64,000 bases of DNA from Methylotenera_A sp031417915 (lineage in GTDB: Bacteria; Pseudomonadota; Gammaproteobacteria; Burkholderiales; Methylophilaceae). The stretch covers positions 16,368 to 80,367 of the forward strand of contig JANOWN010000007.1 of the NCBI GenBank assembly GCA_031417915.1, read 5' to 3'. This document shows, piece by piece, positions 7,621 to 16,929 of this stretch; the first letter of the stretch is position 1; each line of letters begins with the position of its first letter. Made by a program: the position numbers and the translations under genes. The notes under the pieces were generated by a model, which was given only the letters and a program-made list of their open reading frames with translations, was not told where the DNA came from and did no database searches.

Positions 7621-8406
7621 ATGAAGTCGCAGCTAAATTTAGATGCGCGTATCTATGGCGAGGCTTTTACTGAACTTCCGCAAGATTTATACATTCCGCC
7701 AGATGCGCTGGAGGTTTATTTAGAGGCGTTTGAAGGCCCGCTCGATTTGCTGCTGTACCTTATTCGCAAACATAATCTGGATATTCTCGACATTCCCATG
7801 GCGCAACTCACGGCGCAATACATGGTGTATGTAGAGAAAATGAAGGTGATAAAACTCGAATTAGCCGCTGATTATTTGCTGATGTCGGCGATGCTGATAG
7901 AGATTAAATCGCGCATGTTGTTGCCAAAACCTGCCGAAATTGCTGAGGAAGATGACCCGCGTGCCGAGTTAGTGCGCAGATTAATGGAATACGAAGCAAT
8001 TAAACTCGCTGCAGCACGGCTGGATGCTATGCCACAAGTGGGCGTGGAAATACAAGTTGCGGCGGCTTATTACCAACATATTAGCGAGATTAAACCGCCC
8101 GAAGTAAGTTTGGATGAGCTGGTGGAAGCTTGGCGCAATGTGCTGAAGCGTGCCAAATTGAATTCGCATCATAAAATTGGTAAGCAAGAACTCTCTGTAC
8201 GTGAGCATATGAGCCAGATTCTACGCCGCTTAAAGGCAGATGGCATGGTGGAGTTTTCGCAATTATTTGATATGGCGAGCGATGGTTTGGCTAAACTTGT
8301 GGTGAATTTTTTAGCGATTTTAGAGCTGGCTAAAGAAGGTCTAATTCGCATGACGCAACAACAAGCGTTTTCGCCGATTTATTTACAAGTGAACAGTGCC
8401 GAATGA
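7621..8406 (+). CDS. scpA: Segregation and condensation protein A
   Basis: A 261-residue kleisin that bridges SMC heads and ScpB in the chromosome condensin. FEGPLDLLLYLIRKHNLDILDIPMA near residues 38-62 is the ScpA signature that binds the SMC neck. The C-terminal winged-helix region ends near LAILELAKEGLIRM. Its stop overlaps the scpB start by 4 bp (ATGA), which indicates coupled translation. A betaproteobacterium with ScpAB rather than MukBEF is expected. The smc gene is not in the window. Confidence 0.93.
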   Translation: MKSQLNLDARIYGEAFTELPQDLYIPPDALEVYLEAFEGPLDLLLYLIRKHNLDILDIPMAQLTAQYMVYVEKMKVIKLELAADYLLMSAMLIEIKSRMLLPKPAEIAEEDDPRAELVRRLMEYEAIKLAAARLDAMPQVGVEIQVAAAYYQHISEIKPPEVSLDELVEAWRNVLKRAKLNSHHKIGKQELSVREHMSQILRRLKADGMVEFSQLFDMASDGLAKLVVNFLAILELAKEGLIRMTQQQAFSPIYLQVNSAE

Positions 8407-8954
8407 AAGAACCTGACAACATTAGCGAAATGAAACAAATCCTCGAAGCCGCGCTACTAACGGCGGGACAGCCATTGAGCTTAGACGACATGCTTAAATT
8501 GTTTGTAGGCCGTATGGAACGCACCACGTTGCGCATGTTGCTGGATGAGCTGAAAACAGACTGGAGCCAAAAAACGCTGGAATTAGTGCAAGTGGCGACT
8601 GGTTATCGCTTTCAAGCCAAACAACAATTTAGCGAGTTTATTGTGCGCTTAAGCCCAGAACGCCAAGCAAAATATAGCCGCGCAGTGATGGAAACTTTGG
8701 CCATTATTGCCTACCGCCAACCAGTGACGCGTGGCGATATTGAGCAAATTCGCGGTGTTGCAGTCAACCCGAATGTGATGCGCCAATTGCAGGAACGTGA
8801 CTGGATAGATGTGGTTGGCCAGCGCGAAGTGCCAGGCCGTCCGTCACTTTACGCCACTACTAAACATTTTTTAGATGACCTCAACTTGCGCTCTTTGGCC
8901 GAATTGCCAGCGATGGACGATTTTGAGCAAACGGAAATTCCGCTAGAAAGCTAA
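8403..8954 (+). CDS. scpB: Segregation and condensation protein B
   Basis: A 183-residue protein made of two winged-helix domains that dimerises and binds ScpA. Landmarks are LEAALLTAGQPLSLDDM near the N-terminus, ALAIIAYRQPVTRGDIE-like sequence at about 97-113 (here TLAIIAYRQPVTRGDIEQ) and the GRPSLYATTKHFLDDL segment. It is translationally coupled to scpA and followed 67 bp later by rluB, an arrangement common in proteobacteria. Confidence 0.93.
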   Translation: MKEPDNISEMKQILEAALLTAGQPLSLDDMLKLFVGRMERTTLRMLLDELKTDWSQKTLELVQVATGYRFQAKQQFSEFIVRLSPERQAKYSRAVMETLAIIAYRQPVTRGDIEQIRGVAVNPNVMRQLQERDWIDVVGQREVPGRPSLYATTKHFLDDLNLRSLAELPAMDDFEQTEIPLES

Positions 8955-9021
8955 TTTATTTTATTCAGGTTTTTGCAGTAACTGCGGTAAAATTGCGACT
9001 TATAAATTAAAGTCAATTCAT

Positions 9022-10143
9022 ATGGCACGTCCATTCAAGCAACAGCGCGACCCGCAAGCAATTCCACGCCGTCCTAAAACTAATTTCACTAAATTAGAAG
9101 TTGACGAAAATGCTGTGCCAGAGCCCACGCACCGCTTACATAAGCTGATGGCATTGGCAGGGCTTGGCTCACGCCGCGATATGGAAGAAATGATTGCCAG
9201 CGGCCGTGTTACCATCAATGGGCAAACTGCCAAGCCAGGTCAAGGGGTGACGCAATATGATGTGGTGCGTGTGGATAGCCGCCCGCTTAAGTTAAATTTT
9301 GAGCCAGAGTTGCCGCAAATACTGATTTACCACAAGCCAGAAGGCGAAATCGTTAGCCAAGATGACCCAGAAGGCCGTGCGAGTGTGTTTGATAAATTGC
9401 CACGCATTAAGCAAGGCAAGTGGATAGCCATTGGCAGGCTAGATATGAACACCAGCGGCTTGTTGATATTCACTAATTCTGGCGAGCTGGCTAACCGTTT
9501 TATGCACCCAAGATACGAAGTGGAACGCGAATACGCGGTGCGGATTTTTGGCGAGCTGACCGAAGGCCAAATGCTGCAACTTACGCAAGGCATTGAGTTG
9601 GAAGACGGCCCTGCCAGCTTTGATAGCATTAGTCCGCAGGGCGGCGAGGGCGCAAACCATTGGTATCAAGTGATTCTGCGCGAAGGCAGAAATCGCGAAG
9701 TGCGTCGATTATTTGAGGCGCTGCAATTGCCAGTAAGCCGCTTAATGCGCGTGCGTTTTGGCCCGGTGAATTTGCCGCCACGTGTTAAACGCGGCCAAAT
9801 GTTAAAACTAGAGCAAAAACAAGTGGTGGATTTGCTAGAATGGGCGGGTTTGGCCGTGCCTAAAGCGCCGTTACGCCAATTGAATCAGCGCGAAAAAGAC
9901 AAAGCGACTACGGTATTTATGCCAAAAGTGCGCAAGCAACGTGCGAGTGTTTTAGATAGAAAGCCGCGAGAGGCGGTTGAAGGTGAAGTGAGGCCGTATC
10001 GCAATAAAATCGATGCAACCACTAAGAAACCCGCACCCAAAAAATCAGAAAACCGTCGTGTACGCCAAACCAGCGATTTGCCAGTACCAAAAGCAAACAA
10101 TAGACCGCAGAAAAAAAGCGACCAAAATCGCGGCAGAGGTTAA
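9022..10143 (+). CDS. rluB: 23S rRNA pseudouridine synthase RluB
   Basis: A 373-residue enzyme of the RsuA/RluB family that makes pseudouridine 2605 in 23S rRNA. An S4 RNA-binding domain covers about 37-85 (KLMALAGLGSRRDMEEMI). The catalytic domain includes GRLDMNTSGLLIF, whose aspartate is the nucleophile. REGRNREVRRLFEAL is the conserved C-terminal element. After residue 285 there is a disordered, very basic tail of about 90 residues, as in many RluB proteins. RluF and RluE share the catalytic motif, but the tail and the scpAB neighbourhood favour RluB. Confidence 0.88.
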   Translation: MARPFKQQRDPQAIPRRPKTNFTKLEVDENAVPEPTHRLHKLMALAGLGSRRDMEEMIASGRVTINGQTAKPGQGVTQYDVVRVDSRPLKLNFEPELPQILIYHKPEGEIVSQDDPEGRASVFDKLPRIKQGKWIAIGRLDMNTSGLLIFTNSGELANRFMHPRYEVEREYAVRIFGELTEGQMLQLTQGIELEDGPASFDSISPQGGEGANHWYQVILREGRNREVRRLFEALQLPVSRLMRVRFGPVNLPPRVKRGQMLKLEQKQVVDLLEWAGLAVPKAPLRQLNQREKDKATTVFMPKVRKQRASVLDRKPREAVEGEVRPYRNKIDATTKKPAPKKSENRRVRQTSDLPVPKANNRPQKKSDQNRGRG

Positions 10144-10154
10144 ACTTTAAAACT

Positions 10155-10248
10155 CCGTCATTCTGCGCGTAGCGAAGAATCTAGTCTTTAAAATGTATGC
10201 ACTTCTGGATTCTTCGCCCAAAATAAAACTTTGGACTCAGAATGACGG
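10155..10248. repeat. Long intergenic palindrome, family A copy 1
   Basis: The ends CCGTCATTCTG and CAGAATGACGG are perfect 11-bp inverted repeats. Inner arms containing AGCGAAGAATC and GGATTCTTCG also pair. It sits between the convergent genes rluB and prmB, where it could act as a bidirectional transcription stop. Related elements are at 28226, 38701 and 40763. Confidence 0.85.
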
Positions 10249-10264
10249 ATAGAGTTGTTTGGCG

Positions 10265-11179
10265 TTAAATTAACTGCTCTTTCGTGAGCAAAAAAACAAA
10301 CTGATTGCCTGATTCCACCTCAAGCCACGTAAACGCTAGTTTAGGATAAGCTTCTAACAGCGCATCGCGATTGTGACCAATTTCTACCACCAAAATGCCA
10401 TCGTCATTTAAGTGTTTTTTTGCTTCGCGCAGAATGGTGTGTGTGTGATCTAACCCCGCAACGCCACTACCCAGCGCGATTTGTGGCTCGTTACGGTATT
10501 CTGTTGGCAATGTTGCCATGCTGGGGGCATCCACATAAGGTGGGTTGCTGATAATGAGATCATACTTTTTGCCTTTTAACGCAGTAAACATATCTGACTG
10601 AATGGCGGTGACTTGGTCTTGCAAACCATAATTAGCAATATTGATGTTGCATACCGCAATGGCATCAGCCGAAATATCTACCACGTCAATTGCAGCATCT
10701 GGGAAGGCGTTAGCCAGCAATATGCCCAAACAACCGCTACCTGTGCAAATGTCTGCGGCGCTGTTAATCAGTTCTGGATGCTCAATCCAAGGCTGTAAGC
10801 CATGCTCACCTTCATTAAAATCGAGTAGCTCCGCAATAAAAGAGCGCGGCACAATGACGCGTTCATCCACATAAAACTTAAAGCCGCGTAGCCACGCCTC
10901 GCGCAGCAAATACGCGGTTGGCGTGCGCTTGGTGATGCGTTGCTCGATTAAATGTGCCAGATGTTTGCGCTCTTGCTCGGTAATCACCGCGTCTAAAAAA
11001 TTGTGCAGCGTGTCGTGCGGTAAATGTAGCGCGCTTAAAATCAGCCATACGGCTTCGTCATAGCTATTATCGGTGCCGTGACCAAAAAAAATGTCCGATG
11101 CTTCAAACTGGCTAACGGTAAAGCGTAGCCAATCACGGATGGTAAAAAGCTCTTCGGCTAATCTAGGAAAGTGGTTCAT
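10265..11179 (-). CDS. prmB: Ribosomal protein L3 N5-glutamine methyltransferase
   Basis: A 304-residue SAM-dependent methyltransferase acting on a glutamine of ribosomal protein L3. The C-terminal Rossmann domain has DICTGSGCLGILLA (SAM binding) and SNPPYVD, the NPPY motif that binds the target glutamine. The N-terminal region (RDWLRFTVSQFEASDIFFGHG) identifies PrmB rather than PrmC. It follows dapE with a 13-bp gap, an arrangement typical of betaproteobacteria. Confidence 0.92.
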   Translation of the reverse strand: MNHFPRLAEELFTIRDWLRFTVSQFEASDIFFGHGTDNSYDEAVWLILSALHLPHDTLHNFLDAVITEQERKHLAHLIEQRITKRTPTAYLLREAWLRGFKFYVDERVIVPRSFIAELLDFNEGEHGLQPWIEHPELINSAADICTGSGCLGILLANAFPDAAIDVVDISADAIAVCNINIANYGLQDQVTAIQSDMFTALKGKKYDLIISNPPYVDAPSMATLPTEYRNEPQIALGSGVAGLDHTHTILREAKKHLNDDGILVVEIGHNRDALLEAYPKLAFTWLEVESGNQFVFLLTKEQLI

Positions 11180-11192
11180 AGGGCAAAATGCA

Positions 11193-12332
11193 TCATTTAA
11201 GCAGCTTTTGCATGGTCAATTTATAAGTTTCTTTAAGTGGTTCAATATCGGCCACACCCACGCATTCATTGAGTTTGTGAATGGTCTTGTTGAGTGGACC
11301 GAACTCAATCACTTGTTTGCAAATGTCTGCAATAAAACGGCCATCTGATGTGCCGCCTGTGGTCGAAAGTTCGGGCGAAACACCATAGCATTTTTCAATG
11401 GCGCGCGAAATCGCCTCAACCAAATTGCCGCGTGGCGTGATGTAGGGTTGCGAGTACTCCCAATCTAGTTGGTACTCTAATTTATGCGTATCTAAAATCG
11501 CATGTACGCGGCTGCGTAAATTGTCATCGGTGCTGCCTGCGCCATTGAGCTGGGGGCAGAATCTAAAGTTAAACAAAATTTCCACTTCGCCCGGCACCAC
11601 ATTGGTCGCACCTGTACCGCCATTCATGTTTGAAATTTGCCAGCTGGTTGGTGGAAAATATTCGTTGCCGTTATCCCACACGGTTTCTACCATGTCTTTT
11701 ATGGCTGGTGCGACCAAATGAATAGGGTTTTTCACTAAATGTGGGTACGCAATATGCCCTTGCAAACCAAGTACAGTCAGCTTGCCAGAGAGTGAGCCGC
11801 GCCGACCATTTTTAATCATATCGCCGACGACTTTGTTGCTAGTCGGTTCGCCGACGATGCAATAATCGATTAGCTCATTGCGATTTTTTAGCGCTTCGAC
11901 GACTTTCACCGTGCCGTTGACGGCCACGCCTTCTTCATCGGAGGTAATCAATAAACCAATTGAGCCTTTGTGGTCAGGGGTTTCCGCCACAAATTCTTCG
12001 ATGCTGGTAATAAATGCAGCCAAGGATGTTTTCATATCCGCCGCACCGCGCGCGTAGAGCATGCCATCTTTAATGGTCGGCTCAAACGGCGGTGTGTGCC
12101 ATTTATCCAGTGGGCCAGTGGGCACAACATCGGTATGCCCTGCAAACACCAATAATGGCGAGGCTGTGCCGCGACGGGCATAAAAATTATCTACATTGCC
12201 AAAACGCATGTGCTCAATCTTAAAGCCGAGTTGTGCAAGCCGTGCAATCATCACTTCTTGGCAGCCCGCGTCTTCTGGCGTGTTAGATTGGCGCTTTAAT
12301 AAATCGATAGCAAGTTCTAGCGTTTTGCTCAT
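11193..12332 (-). CDS. dapE: Succinyl-diaminopimelate desuccinylase
   Basis: A 379-residue zinc peptidase-family (M20) enzyme that removes succinate from N-succinyl-LL-diaminopimelate in lysine and peptidoglycan synthesis. FAGHTDVVPTG supplies a metal-binding His-Asp pair, ARGAADMKTSLAAF the bridging aspartate, and TSDEEGVAVNGT the catalytic glutamate. STTGGTSDGRFI is a family signature. The ATG at 12332 gives the normal N-terminus and overlaps the arsC-like stop by 4 bp; the frame extends 14 codons further upstream. DapD, two genes upstream, catalyses an earlier step. Confidence 0.94.
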   Translation of the reverse strand: MSKTLELAIDLLKRQSNTPEDAGCQEVMIARLAQLGFKIEHMRFGNVDNFYARRGTASPLLVFAGHTDVVPTGPLDKWHTPPFEPTIKDGMLYARGAADMKTSLAAFITSIEEFVAETPDHKGSIGLLITSDEEGVAVNGTVKVVEALKNRNELIDYCIVGEPTSNKVVGDMIKNGRRGSLSGKLTVLGLQGHIAYPHLVKNPIHLVAPAIKDMVETVWDNGNEYFPPTSWQISNMNGGTGATNVVPGEVEILFNFRFCPQLNGAGSTDDNLRSRVHAILDTHKLEYQLDWEYSQPYITPRGNLVEAISRAIEKCYGVSPELSTTGGTSDGRFIADICKQVIEFGPLNKTIHKLNECVGVADIEPLKETYKLTMQKLLK

Positions 12333-12685
12333 TTTAATAATTCTTTGTAAGTGGCTTCGTCGAAACCTAAGCACAGAATTTTACCGTTTTTTTCTATAAT
12401 TGGTCGTTTTATTACGGAGGTTCTAGCTTGCATTAAGGTAATAGCACTTGCGTTATCAACAATGCTTTCTTTTATGCTGCCCTGTAAGCCTCGCCAGGTA
12501 AGGCCTGCACGGTTGATGAGTGTTTTGTGCGGTAATTGTGCAAGCCAATTTTCGAGCAATTGCGGCGTTACGCCATGTTTTTTAAAGTCGTGAAATTCGT
12601 AAGCAACGGAATTAGCATCAAGCCAATCGCGGGCTTTTTTCACCGTGTTACAGTTGGGGATTCCGTAAAGTTTAAGCGTTTGCAT
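12329..12685 (-). CDS. ArsC/Spx-fold protein, YffB type
   Basis: A 118-residue thioredoxin-fold protein of the ArsC/Spx family. MQTLKLYGIPNCNTVKKARDWLDA shows a single conserved cysteine in the ArsC-type position, and the RPIIEKNGKILCLGF segment corresponds to the family's conserved arginine region. It is most like YffB, which lies next to dapE in E. coli also, and is translationally coupled to dapE here. Arsenate reduction is not implied. Its real function is unsettled; glutathione binding has been proposed for YffB. Confidence 0.85.
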   Translation of the reverse strand: MQTLKLYGIPNCNTVKKARDWLDANSVAYEFHDFKKHGVTPQLLENWLAQLPHKTLINRAGLTWRGLQGSIKESIVDNASAITLMQARTSVIKRPIIEKNGKILCLGFDEATYKELLK

Positions 12686-12724
12686 GTGCGCATTTTAACA
12701 GCTTGCGCAAGGCCTGTGCAGCAG

Positions 12725-14845
12725 TTAGGCGCTATAAGCAACAGTTAAAGATGCAGCGCGCTGCTTGTTAAGTTTCGCTTGGTTTTGAAGTTGCTTAAAT
12801 ACCAAGAAAAAATTCGCTTCAATGATAGGCTCTGAAAACAAATAACCTTGCATCTGATCGCAACCTAAACTGATCAGCGCATCGCGCTGTGCTTCGGTTT
12901 CTACACCTTCGGCCACCACGCTAAAACCAAATGCGTGGGCAAGGCGAACTACCGCATCAATCATGCCTTTTGAGTTTGCATTGGAGATAATTTTTGAGGT
13001 AAATATTCTATCGAGCTTAATCTCTTCAATGTCTAAATCTTCTAAATGCGCCAGTGTAAACGGGTGCAATCCGAAATCATCTAATGCCACTTTGATATTG
13101 GCATCTTTTAATTGCGCTAGTAGGCGTTTAAATTGCGCATCATTTTTAAGCGCAGAAATTTCTTTAATTTCAAACGTTAAGTTTTGCGCTGGCACGTCAT
13201 ACTTATTCAGGCATTTAACTGTTTCTTCTACCAATAGCGAATTGCGAAACTGCTGGTGTGATAAATTCACTGAGAGGTGCAAATCAATATCGAACTTTTT
13301 TGCAGTATAAATAGTGCTGCAAGCTTGTTTAATCACCCAATCGTTAATTTGATTGATTAAGCCAAAATGCTCAGCTGCGGAGATAAAGTCTTTTGGCAAA
13401 ATGGTGCCTTTTGTTGGATGATTCCAACGAATTAGGGCTTCAGCGCCAATCGGCATCTGTGTTCTGCAATCCAGCTTAGGTTGATACACTAGACTAAATT
13501 CACCATTTTTAACGGCATTACGTAAATCGTTTTGAAGCTCCGATATTTGGTCTGCAGCCGATTCGATCGCGGCATCGTAAAATTTAAATTGATTTTTACC
13601 ATTTTCTTTGGCTTTGTACATGGCGGTGTCGGCACAAATCATTAATTTTTCAATATCGCCATCACGTGGATAAATGGCAACACCAACCGAGCAGGAAATT
13701 TCGATGTGGTGTTGATCGATGATAAAGGGCAGCTTAATAGCATTCACAATGCGCTCAACTACTGGAATAATATCCTCATCGGATTTAATTTCTTCAATTA
13801 AAGCAGAGAACTCATCGCCACCAATACGTGCTAACGAGTCGCAGCCGCGCACTGCAGCTTGCAAGCGCTGCGCAACCGCTGTTAACACGGCATCGCCCAC
13901 ATGATGGCCATAGTTATCATTAATCGGTTTAAAGTGGTCTAAATCGATATAGGCAATCGCAATTGTATTGCCAGTGCGTGCACAGCGCTTAGCAGCGGCA
14001 TCTAGTAGGTTTTGAAACACGAGTCGATTTGGCAACTGGGTGAGCGGATCTTTTGTACTGAGTGCATGTTCCATTGCGTTATTTTGTTTATTTAAAAACC
14101 CGAACTTGAACAGGCTCTTACCCATTTTTTCATAAAACATGGCGGCTGCAAATACGATTAAGAATAAACAAATAATCGAAAGCGTGATAATTGCCGCCAA
14201 CAACTTTCTGTTTAAGATGACATGTTCCGCGATATTTAATGAATCTGCTCTGATAACAAGCGAAGCATTAAAAGTAAGGTAGAGCACCATAGTAGAGGCC
14301 GCCATGCTGATAGAAAGAAGGGTCTTGATTAATAAAGGATTCTTTCCCGCATATTCTTTCATCCATGAGAGTGAAAGAATGCAAACAACGCCTACACAAG
14401 TTGAGACTAGCAGCGAAATAGCGAGCCAGGGAATATTAAAGTTAAGTAGCGCAGATGAATACAAGGCGATAGTGCTTAAGTAAAACATGGCATAGCTCGC
14501 AAGTCCAATGGTCAGGCTGCTAGAGAATAGGGTGTTCATCGCGATATGTTTTTTACTTGCGGTAAAGCAAATTGCAAAACCTACAAATAAACCAGCCAGC
14601 AAAGAAGCGAATGTAAGCGACACAGAAAAATGCATGGCTTCGCCAGCATGTAAAGCCAGCCAGTTTAAATTGTGTAAACCAAAGATGCCTGCGCCGACTG
14701 TTGTTGCGTAAATAGGCAGTAAAAATAATTTTTCGGAATGCGCAGAATGATATATACGTGTAACAAAGTTAAACGTAATAAACGTAGCAAAGCTGCCCGC
14801 GATGAGCGAGAGTAGTATTAACCAAATATCATAATTAATTGCCAT
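12725..14845 (-). CDS. Membrane c-di-GMP signalling protein: MHYT-like sensor, GGDEF and EAL domains
   Basis: A 706-residue protein. Residues 1-245 form seven or eight membrane segments resembling a MHYT sensor. The GGDEF domain (about 262-430) has an intact GGDEF at 342-346, so it may make c-di-GMP. The EAL domain (about 440-695) has EAL at 469-471, the NLS asparagine, EIKE, DDFG, IKLDR and AEGVE residues, so phosphodiesterase activity is plausible; loop 6 reads DDFGLHPF instead of DDFGTGYS. In the sensor, all three MHYT motifs look degraded (LHNL, MFYL, MVLYL), so copper binding is doubtful. It interrupts the usual dapD-arsC-dapE order. Confidence 0.88.
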   Translation of the reverse strand: MAINYDIWLILLSLIAGSFATFITFNFVTRIYHSAHSEKLFLLPIYATTVGAGIFGLHNLNWLALHAGEAMHFSVSLTFASLLAGLFVGFAICFTASKKHIAMNTLFSSSLTIGLASYAMFYLSTIALYSSALLNFNIPWLAISLLVSTCVGVVCILSLSWMKEYAGKNPLLIKTLLSISMAASTMVLYLTFNASLVIRADSLNIAEHVILNRKLLAAIITLSIICLFLIVFAAAMFYEKMGKSLFKFGFLNKQNNAMEHALSTKDPLTQLPNRLVFQNLLDAAAKRCARTGNTIAIAYIDLDHFKPINDNYGHHVGDAVLTAVAQRLQAAVRGCDSLARIGGDEFSALIEEIKSDEDIIPVVERIVNAIKLPFIIDQHHIEISCSVGVAIYPRDGDIEKLMICADTAMYKAKENGKNQFKFYDAAIESAADQISELQNDLRNAVKNGEFSLVYQPKLDCRTQMPIGAEALIRWNHPTKGTILPKDFISAAEHFGLINQINDWVIKQACSTIYTAKKFDIDLHLSVNLSHQQFRNSLLVEETVKCLNKYDVPAQNLTFEIKEISALKNDAQFKRLLAQLKDANIKVALDDFGLHPFTLAHLEDLDIEEIKLDRIFTSKIISNANSKGMIDAVVRLAHAFGFSVVAEGVETEAQRDALISLGCDQMQGYLFSEPIIEANFFLVFKQLQNQAKLNKQRAASLTVAYSA

Positions 14846-14954
14846 CGTTTTTTACCCTTTATTTTTTACTTCATTGTTATTGTTGTTGGGTAAGCTAAAG
14901 CAATAGGCGTGCCAGTGCCGATGGAAATACTATTTTTTTGATATTTATTGATTT

Positions 14955-14992
14955 ATATCAACCACTTGAGAGCATTCTCAAGCAGTTGATAT
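14955..14992. other. 17-bp inverted repeat with 4-nt loop
   Basis: The arms ATATCAACCACTTGAGA and TCTCAAGCAGTTGATAT match at 15 of 17 positions around a GCAT loop. No T run follows on either strand, so it is not a standard terminator. It lies between dapD and the c-di-GMP gene, about 110 bp upstream of the latter's start. It could be an operator or RNA structure. Confidence 0.6.
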
Positions 14993-15057
14993 TAGTTTGA
15001 AATTGCGGATGAAATACTATTTATATTGGAAAATCTGTTGAAAATCTGACACCGTGA

Positions 15058-15885
15058 TTATATGCCGCGTAATAGCTCGTTAATGCCCACTTTGCTGCGT
15101 GTTTGAGCATCTACTTTTTTAACGATAACGGCGCAATACAAGCTGTAAGTGCCGTCTTTAGAAGGCAAGTTACCTGCAACTACCACAGAGCCAGCAGGCA
15201 CGCGACCATAGGTAACGCTGCCAGTTTCGCGATCGTAAATTTTGGTGCTTTGGCCGATATACACGCCCATAGAAATGACGCAATTATCTTCTACCACCAC
15301 GCCTTCCACCACCTCGGAACGCGCGCCAACGAAGCAATTGTCGCCGATAATGGTTGGACCAGCTTGCACTGGTTCTAATACGCCACCAATGCCTACGCCA
15401 CCACTTAAATGCACGTTCTTGCCGATTTGCGCACAAGAGCCTACCGTTGCCCAAGTGTCGACCATCGTACCTTCGCCCACATGCGCGCCGATATTGACGT
15501 ACGAAGGCATGAGTACTGCATTTTTGCCGATGTAAGAACCACGACGCACGATGGCGTTTGGCACCACGCGGAAACCGCCAGCTTTAAAGTCTTCTTCAGA
15601 GTAATTGGCAAATTTTGGCGGTACTTTGTCAAAATAGCGCGTCATGCCGTCGTCCATCAAATGGTTATCTTCTAAGCGGAATGACAGTAAAACTGCCATT
15701 TTTAGCCACTGATGCGTTTCCCAGTTTTGCGTGTCGCCAATGCGGCTGGCCACGCGCAGCTTGCCTGTGTCTAAATCGGCGATGATTGAATTTACGGTAG
15801 ATTTAATTTCAGCAGATGCGTTGGCTGGGTTGATGTTGGCGCGGTCTTCAAATGCAGTTTCGATAATACTTTGACGTGGATCCAT
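15058..15885 (-). CDS. dapD: Tetrahydrodipicolinate N-succinyltransferase
   Basis: A 275-residue acyltransferase that succinylates tetrahydrodipicolinate, the step opening the succinylase route to diaminopimelate and lysine. The left-handed beta-helix is seen as repeated hexapeptides around IVRRGSYIGKNAVLMPSYVN and GGVGIGGVLEPVQAGP. The length equals E. coli DapD (274). It lies upstream of arsC-like and dapE, with a c-di-GMP gene between them. Confidence 0.95.
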   Translation of the reverse strand: MDPRQSIIETAFEDRANINPANASAEIKSTVNSIIADLDTGKLRVASRIGDTQNWETHQWLKMAVLLSFRLEDNHLMDDGMTRYFDKVPPKFANYSEEDFKAGGFRVVPNAIVRRGSYIGKNAVLMPSYVNIGAHVGEGTMVDTWATVGSCAQIGKNVHLSGGVGIGGVLEPVQAGPTIIGDNCFVGARSEVVEGVVVEDNCVISMGVYIGQSTKIYDRETGSVTYGRVPAGSVVVAGNLPSKDGTYSLYCAVIVKKVDAQTRSKVGINELLRGI

Positions 15886-15963
15886 GAGGTTCTCAGATTG
15901 ATTAAATGAACAAAGGCGTTATTTTAACCTAAACTTGTTTTTAACTAAAATTAATCGATATGC

Positions 15964-15997
15964 AAAAATAAAGCGCGTGCTATTAGGCTACGCGCTT
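15964..15997 (-). terminator. Rho-independent terminator of the M48 protease gene
   Basis: A perfect 8-bp stem AAGCGCGT/ACGCGCTT (15971-15978 and 15990-15997) is followed, reading the minus strand, by TTTATTTTT. It begins 21 bp after the stop codon of the M48 gene. Confidence 0.85.
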
Positions 15998-16017
15998 GTA
16001 GGGAATAATGACTTAAA

Positions 16018-16845
16018 TTATTTTTTCGCTATGGCGGCTTCATATAGCGGACGTACTTTAGGTGCCAACGCTTTTAAATCGGCAATACGGTTTGCGCTGG
16101 CAGGGTGCGTGCTAAAAAATTCTGGCGGTGCGTTTTTGCTTTGTGCGCTCATTTTTTCCCACAAAGTCACCGCAGCATCTGGGTTGTAACCCGCGCGGGC
16201 AGCCAGTTCTAAGCCCATTTTGTCGGCCTCGCGTTCTTGCTCGCGACCATTAGGTAAAGCAAAAAATAGTTGTGAACCCGCACCTGCGGCTTGCGTAGCA
16301 ACAGCACCCGCAGACCCAGTAACCAGTGCCGCCAAAGCTTGTATGCCAAATTGTTGTACATAGGCTTGCGACATACGCTCGCGGCCGTGCTCGCGCAGTG
16401 CATGGGCGATTTCGTGGCCGATGACTGCACCTAGCTCGTCGTCAGTAGCGTTAATTTTTTCTACCAAGCCTGATAACACCATGATTTTGCCGCCTGGCAT
16501 GCAGTAGGCATTGAGCTGGTCATTTTTTTCTACGTTAACTTCCCATTTCCACTGCGCAGCATCGGGGCGGAATACGCCAACTTGCGCGATAAGTTTATTA
16601 GAAATACCGCGCACGCGCGCTAGCATCGCTGGGTCAGCGTTTAGCGTTTTTTTCTTTTCTGCCTCACCTAAAGTTTGTGCGTAGGCCTGCGCAGACATTT
16701 TATCGACAGAGCCAGATGGCAATAGCATAAATTGCGAACGTTTAACGCCAGAGACGCTATCTTTCGTCGTTGTGGCACATGCCCCCAAGCCTAAGCTGGA
16801 TGCGGTTACTAGGGCAATGATTAATCTGTTTATAGTATTGTTCAT
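16018..16845 (-). CDS. M48-family metalloprotease, probable lipoprotein
   Basis: A 275-residue zinc protease resembling LoiP/YcaL/BepA-type envelope quality-control proteases. A lipoprotein signal ends at LGAC (C23), so it is anchored in a membrane facing the periplasm. HEIAH at 144-148 carries two zinc ligands and the catalytic glutamate; REQEREADKMG supplies the third ligand. No TPR region follows, so it is not full-length BepA. It has its own terminator. Confidence 0.88.
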   Translation of the reverse strand: MNNTINRLIIALVTASSLGLGACATTTKDSVSGVKRSQFMLLPSGSVDKMSAQAYAQTLGEAEKKKTLNADPAMLARVRGISNKLIAQVGVFRPDAAQWKWEVNVEKNDQLNAYCMPGGKIMVLSGLVEKINATDDELGAVIGHEIAHALREHGRERMSQAYVQQFGIQALAALVTGSAGAVATQAAGAGSQLFFALPNGREQEREADKMGLELAARAGYNPDAAVTLWEKMSAQSKNAPPEFFSTHPASANRIADLKALAPKVRPLYEAAIAKK

Positions 16846-16929
16846 AGCAAACTCCTTGTTAATTTTATTCTAATAACGCGCGACTTTTAAAACGGTTGAA
16901 TGTAAATTTCAAATCATTAGCTGCGAGAG

